Shown: in pieces, positions 6,701 to 9,538 of the stretch
Position numbering within the stretch: position 1 is the first letter of the stretch
How the letters are laid out: every line of letters begins with the position of its first letter
Assembly (NCBI GenBank): GCA_964516325.1
Contig: CAZFAP010000188.1
Location: 1-9,538 of the forward strand
DNA: 9,538 bases
Source of the DNA: CAZFAP01 sp964516325
GTDB lineage: Bacteria; Auribacterota; JABMQX01
Reading direction: 5' to 3'
The notes under the pieces: generated by a model
Told to the model about the DNA's origin: nothing
Database searches by the model: none
What the model saw: the letters and a program-made list of their open reading frames with translations, nothing else
Position numbers and translations under genes: made by a program

Positions 6701-9538
6701 GGCGACCTTGACCAATGGGAATATGGAACGCCAACCTATGAGAATGGTCCTTCCCTTGCACACTCGGGCAACTTTTGCTGGGGAACACGCCTCGACGGAT
6801 ACCTTGAGCATGATGATTTCATGATTGGCGGCATTCGCCACGAGTACCTGGTCTCACCGGAGATAGACGTAGGCTCGTCCTCGAAACTCACTTTCTGGCA
6901 CTGGCACGACCTTCTCGCCGATTCGCTCTTCGGCATCTACGATTACGCTTACGTCGAAGTCTCGGCGGACGGCGGCGAGTGGGAGAACGTCACCCCGAAT
7001 TGGGACGGCGCTTTCACGGGCGCTTCTCCGGGCTGGATTGAGGAAGAAGTTGACGTATCAGCTTTTGCGGGGCAGAGGGTGCAGATCAGGTTCCACATCG
7101 AGGTGGAGTCGTGGTTCGACTATCTCGGTCCGGATTACCAGTATGCCGGATGGTACGTGGATGACATGGCGGTCTCCTCCACGAAATCATTCGGCGAACC
7201 GACCCTGACCCTGAGCAAGTCCTATTGCACGACCGCCGTGCCCCTCGGCGTAACCTTGATTGACGGCGACCTGAACCTCGATCCCGACCGCGTTGATGTC
7301 GCCGAGGTTAAGGGGCACAGCACGACCGAAGCAGTGACCGAAACGCTCCTCCTGACCGAGACGGCACCGAACACCGGAGTCTTTTCCGGGAATGCTTATC
7401 TCGGGACTGGGTCGCCGACGCCGGGCGACGGTATCCTGCAGGTCAGAGACGGTGATGTCGTAGTTGTGTCCTATCAGGAGGTTGGGAACTCGCCCTTGTC
7501 TCCCGCCGCCGTCGAAGCGACCGCCGTTGTTGACCTCACCGCCCCGACGATTGCAGACCTGTCGGTCTCGGCTCCTTCCACCAATCAGGCTACTGTCGCG
7601 TTCACCACCGAGCCTACCGCCAATGCCAAAATCTCTTATTGGGGCCCCGACGGGAAGGAGTTGTCGCAGACTTCCTATCGCCGCACCGCCGATCGTTCCT
7701 TCGTCCTGGAAACCCTCGCCGAGAACGCGCTGTATCATTTCCGGCTGACGGTTACCGACGAGGCGAGCAACACCGCCAGCTATTCTTCTCCTCCTGACGA
7801 CTTCTCCTTCGGCACAAAAGCCGAAGTGATCAAAGCCAGCAACGCTTTTGACGGCACTCCTTCGACGTGGGATTTCTCCGCCGACGAGGTCTGGGAAGTC
7901 GGGATTCCCACTTTCGGTCCGCCCGCCGCCCACTCGCCTCCCAACTGCTGGGGAACGGACCTGGACGGATTCTATCCGATCAATTGCGACGCGAGCCTGA
8001 CGAGCGGCTGGCTGACACTTCCTCAGAACCCTCAGATGCATTTCTGGCACTGGTACAGCATTGACGAGCTTGGCTGGGAGGGCGCCTACGGAACCGTCGA
8101 GGTGAGTGACGATGGCAATTCCTGGGTCGCGGCTTCCGACGGAGCCTTCTACGCCGGGGCGAGCGGCGATTGGATTCCCGAGACCATTGACCTCTCGCCG
8201 TGGGCTGCTCAGAGAATCAAGATACGATTTCGCCTCTGGTCGCAGGAAGCCGAGATTGTCCTGTACTACTACGCGGGATGGTATATTGACGACGTCAGTA
8301 TCTCGAATGTTGTGCCCTACGGCCGCGGCACGCTGGTTTTCAACCGCGCCGTGTACAGCCTCAATACTCCCGTCGTGATTACCCTCATAGACGCTCACTT
8401 GAACGCCGATCCCTCGTCCAGAGACGATTGCCTGATCACGCTTTCCAGTTCGCTGGAGTCCGTGACGATTCGACTTACCGAGACCGACGTCTGGTCGGGG
8501 AAGTTCACGGGCCAAATTCTCTTGAAGCAGGGTCCTCCCGCCGTCCCGGATGAATTCCTTCAGGTCTCCACGACCGATTCCATTACCGCCCGGTATCACG
8601 ACGCGGACGACAGCACCGGCTACGCCCGCGATGAAACCGCAACGGCTGCTCTGGATACCATGCCCCCAAAAATCACTCAGATCGTAGTCTCGGAGGTTAC
8701 CGACACCTCCGCCTTGGTTACGTGGACTACGGATGTGGATGCCATCGGCTCGGTAAGCCACGCAGAATCCCCCTCCGGACCCTTCGACCGGACCTTGACC
8801 GAGACCTCCTACTCTCGCCAGCACTCCGTTCGGATGACCGACCTATCGGAAAACCTTGCTTACTACTTCAAGGTCCTTTCCGCCGACCCCGCCGAGAACG
8901 TCCGCGTGGATGACAATGGAGGTTCGCTCTACGAGATTCGCACAATGGTCCGGTGGGAATTTTGCCGCGATAGCTTTGACAGAGAGGATGCCGGTTGGGC
9001 ACATGAGGGCCTGGGAGATGTCTGGGAGTGGGGCGTGCCGCGCTATGGCGTTGCGTCGGCGCATTCCGACCCGGATTGCTGGGCGACAAATCTTACCGGG
9101 ACTTACCCGGGGCAAATTGATGCGAGCTTGGTCAGCCCACCACTCCAACTGAAGGCGGGATCGCAGCTTTCCTTCTATCACTGGTACAGCATTAACGAAT
9201 ATCTCCTCGACGACGGAAAAGGAGCCGTCGAGGTAAAGGTGGGGCAAGGGGACTGGCAGCCCCTCGACGGCGCGGAGTTCACCGGAGCAACTCAGTCCTG
9301 GGAAGAGCAGCGGCTCGACCTATCTTCGTATGCCGAGCAGGCCGTCAACGTTCGCTTCCGACTCCAGGCGAACCAGTCCATAGATTTCTTCTACCCCGGT
9401 TGGTATATAGACGATGTCGCGTTGTCGTGCTTGCGCCCGTTTGGATTCGGCGTCGTCCAGTTCGATCGGCAGGTTTATTCTGTCCCGGGCACGCTGATTG
9501 TCGCCGTTAAGGACGGACATCTCAACCTCGACCTCTCC
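3794..9538 (+). CDS. KP-43-like subtilisin-family (S8) secreted protease with tandem C-terminal modules (3' end beyond window)
   Basis: Secreted serine endopeptidase; 1,915 codons visible, no stop before the edge. Residues 1 to about 42 are a signal peptide with an Arg-rich n-region and hydrophobic run (about 20-39). A propeptide follows to about 260. The catalytic domain has D277 in VVAVCDTGLD, H315 in HGHGTHVAGT, oxyanion N416 in FAAGNDG and S546 in GGTSMAAPAVAG. Further family marks are NSWGSP, SPATSKN, SSRGP, DGRIKPDLVAPGT and GWGRVDL. An acidic loop DVDGDGVIDEG (420-430) and an insertion (about 452-487) interrupt it. Residues about 625-744 (TLVNDLDM, NNVESVNI, ISGRNVPHGPQPFALVV) match the jelly-roll domain that follows the catalytic domain in KP-43 (remembered family). 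From 747 come composite repeats. ATG 3794 is chosen because it gives an intact signal peptide downstream of the promoter, but no Shine-Dalgarno precedes it. GTG codons at 3713, 3716 and 3722 are in frame but fall at the predicted transcription start. Substrate unknown; the missing C-terminus decides anchoring. Confidence 0.95.
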   Translation, partial: MKTAFRPAQRRARSGPRGLLRVAVFFAAVAFFFSVFSTAFPSGKANPKTPRIRLKVRTIHTAKSPATPSGQSAKAFPMWGPAGYHIVQSSQRITKKWREEVAALSQKVVAYLPDDALVIRASPPQMSRISRVKGMHWIGRYLPEYKVSPSLGSLDELSRLELFSPGETCRLLVSVFPGCDLSQIVSAIESFGCEAELAYPGRMRSYLRVHATKNRIPSIAQLEDVEWIEPFQPLVLTGRTSVEPLAAEPDVQVQIINAPSAWERGLTGAGQVVAVCDTGLDVGINGTPMHDDLEGRIGSAYALGRPGLWNDPHGHGTHVAGTAVGSGLLSDGEFKAPAYESRLVFQSGYVSDDDPLGGIPVNLYELYAQVHSETAARIHNNSWGSPDRGAYSLFSVQTDEFVWDHKDFLIVFAAGNDGVDVDGDGVIDEGSLYSPATSKNCLAVGASENVRETGGLSGYTWGLLGFLEGNWTASPITDDYVSDNENGMAAFSSRGPCVDGRIKPDLVAPGTDLISCRSQDPQGKQSTELMSWGVYDDYYVYMGGTSMAAPAVAGCAALVRQFYADAEGVENPSAALIKATLVNGAAEMSPGQYGTGYEQEMPLAPNSAEGWGRVDLKESLFPNEPAELRFVEEVAGLETGQSKTYQFVVGTPDVPFRATMVYSDYPASPAAAVTLVNDLDMTVSLAGQTFYPNGKYAPDDINNVESVNIPGPQPGIYEVTISGRNVPHGPQPFALVVSCGRATGQAVVSLDKSAYGQADSTMTVTLIDADLTGSTSLSLTVSSDSNPIGVTVALSPSAVSPSVFRGLVVLTTSPPSGPEPKLWVSHDDTVLASYLDPDYGGTGGREVSAAATVDLVSPQIFDVSASDATDDSATVNWTCSEPTTGVVSYGGAPPLDSVAVDRTLADAHSVALGGLSENQTYRFAIQARDAAGNQVTDDNGGNLYMFHTRYTVFRFRDDMEIGEGGWTHYGDLDQWEYGTPTYENGPSLAHSGNFCWGTRLDGYLEHDDFMIGGIRHEYLVSPEIDVGSSSKLTFWHWHDLLADSLFGIYDYAYVEVSADGGEWENVTPNWDGAFTGASPGWIEEEVDVSAFAGQRVQIRFHIEVESWFDYLGPDYQYAGWYVDDMAVSSTKSFGEPTLTLSKSYCTTAVPLGVTLIDGDLNLDPDRVDVAEVKGHSTTEAVTETLLLTETAPNTGVFSGNAYLGTGSPTPGDGILQVRDGDVVVVSYQEVGNSPLSPAAVEATAVVDLTAPTIADLSVSAPSTNQATVAFTTEPTANAKISYWGPDGKELSQTSYRRTADRSFVLETLAENALYHFRLTVTDEASNTASYSSPPDDFSFGTKAEVIKASNAFDGTPSTWDFSADEVWEVGIPTFGPPAAHSPPNCWGTDLDGFYPINCDASLTSGWLTLPQNPQMHFWHWYSIDELGWEGAYGTVEVSDDGNSWVAASDGAFYAGASGDWIPETIDLSPWAAQRIKIRFRLWSQEAEIVLYYYAGWYIDDVSISNVVPYGRGTLVFNRAVYSLNTPVVITLIDAHLNADPSSRDDCLITLSSSLESVTIRLTETDVWSGKFTGQILLKQGPPAVPDEFLQVSTTDSITARYHDADDSTGYARDETATAALDTMPPKITQIVVSEVTDTSALVTWTTDVDAIGSVSHAESPSGPFDRTLTETSYSRQHSVRMTDLSENLAYYFKVLSADPAENVRVDDNGGSLYEIRTMVRWEFCRDSFDREDAGWAHEGLGDVWEWGVPRYGVASAHSDPDCWATNLTGTYPGQIDASLVSPPLQLKAGSQLSFYHWYSINEYLLDDGKGAVEVKVGQGDWQPLDGAEFTGATQSWEEQRLDLSSYAEQAVNVRFRLQANQSIDFFYPGWYIDDVALSCLRPFGFGVVQFDRQVYSVPGTLIVAVKDGHLNLDLS
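3812..3827 (+). repeat. Hairpin inside the signal-peptide coding region
   Basis: CCCGCC (3812-3817), loop CAAA, GGCGGG (3822-3827). The stem is identical to the intergenic hairpin at 3204-3218. It begins 18 bases after the A of the ATG at 3794 and encodes the RPAQRRA part of the n-region. The preceding CGGCGTTTC (3801-3809) also occurs in the intergenic region at 3324-3332. A stem this close to the start, with no Shine-Dalgarno, could reduce translation initiation; that effect is inferred. Confidence 0.5.
6032..7192 (+). repeat. Protease composite unit 1 (Ig-like, FnIII-like, MAM-like)
   Basis: Residues 747-1133 (387). Module A (747-853) begins AVVSLDKSAYG and carries VTLIDADL, but lacks the later 'TETxxxTGxF' motif, so it is the most diverged A copy. 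Module B (854-951) begins DLVSPQI and has SATVNWTCSEPTTGVVSYGG and LSENQTYRFAIQARDAAGN, a fibronectin-III/purple-acid-phosphatase-N-like pattern. Module C (952-1133) has WEYGTPTYENG, AHSGNFCWGTRLDGYL, LTFWHWHD, VEVSADGGEW and AGWYVDDMAVSS, a MAM-like jelly-roll pattern common in bacterial exopeptidases. Confidence 0.85.
7193..8317 (+). repeat. Protease composite unit 2 (Ig-like, FnIII-like, MAM-like)
   Basis: Residues 1134-1508 (375). Module A (1134-1246) has LTLSKSYCTTAVPLGVTLID, GDLNLDPDRVDV and the diagnostic LLTETAPNTGVFSGNAYLG. Module B (1247-1344) has DLTAPTIADLSV, ATVAFTTEPTANAKISYWG and LAENALYHFRLTVTDEASN. Module C (1345-1508) has VWEVGIPTFGPPAAHSPPNC followed by WGTDLDGFYPINCDASLTSG, MHFWHWYSIDE, and the ending YYAGWYIDDVSIS. 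Confidence 0.87.
8318..9439 (+). repeat. Protease composite unit 3 (Ig-like, FnIII-like, MAM-like)
   Basis: Residues 1509-1882 (374). Module A (1509-1620) has GTLVFNRAVYSLNTPVVITL, IDAHLNADPSS and RLTETDVWSGKFTGQ. Module B (1621-1718) has DTMPPKITQIVV, TSALVTWTTDVDAIGSVSHA and LSENLAYYFKVLSADPAEN. Module C (1719-1882) has VWEWGVPRYGVASAHSDPDC, WATNLTGTYPGQIDASLVSP, FYHWYSINE and the ending FYPGWYIDDVALS. DNA identity with unit 2 is confined to short patches such as CACTGGTACAGCATT, so the duplication is not recent. Confidence 0.87.
9440..9538 (+). repeat. Protease composite unit 4, first part of module A, cut by window edge
   Basis: Residues 1883-1915 read FGFGVVQFDRQVYSVPGTLI then VAVKDGHLNLDLS. 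This matches the opening of module A in units 2 and 3 (Y-S followed by a hydrophobic strand and D-x-x-LN-x-D). A further module or a whole further unit is therefore expected beyond the window. Confidence 0.8.

Noticed and set aside
7187..8824. 545-codon open frame on the minus strand
   Set aside because: It lies antisense to the protease repeats, which translate into recognisable repeated domains. The long open antisense frame follows from GC-rich codon bias. No domain or ribosome binding site was recognised.

Overview
The window holds two large secreted-protein genes on the + strand, about 1 kb of non-coding, hairpin-rich DNA between them, and a well-formed sigma-70-type promoter ahead of each gene. 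No RNA gene, CRISPR array or transposase was seen.

Layout. 1-159: leader with an extended -10 promoter (72-100) and a strong Shine-Dalgarno. 160-2796: an 878-residue predicted lipoprotein of the DUF3160 family, ending in an acidic TSP3-like calcium-type segment and a small C-terminal beta domain. 2797-3679: no convincing gene, but a series of GC-rich stem-loops, a widely spaced 16-bp inverted repeat with a degenerate third copy, and a purine-rich imperfect inverted repeat. 3680-3708: second extended -10 promoter. 3794-9538: a subtilisin-family (S8) protease that stays open to the window edge (1,915 codons visible, no stop). It has a signal peptide, a propeptide, a catalytic domain with the full Asp/His/Ser triad and oxyanion Asn, and a jelly-roll domain, together resembling the KP-43 type. 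After these come three complete copies and the start of a fourth of a composite unit of about 375-387 residues. Each unit has three modules: an Ig-like module, a fibronectin-III-like module and a MAM-like jelly-roll module.

Organism. The DNA is GC-rich. The combination of DUF3160, a TSP3-like acidic loop, a C-terminal 'YRVSYSDDLRTW' module, and a huge repeat-bearing KP-43-like protease is typical of environmental bacteria, such as PVC-group or neighbouring candidate phyla known mostly from metagenomes. This is inference from protein style only; no marker gene is present. The promoters are ordinary bacterial ones, so an archaeal source is unlikely.

How the genes relate. Each gene has its own promoter and they lie about 1 kb apart, so they are probably separate transcription units. 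Both products are exported: one is probably lipid-anchored, the other released or attached to the surface by a C-terminus outside the window. A shared role in extracellular protein degradation or envelope biology is possible, but the sequence does not show it. The most notable items are the three-module tandem architecture of the protease and the structured intergenic region.
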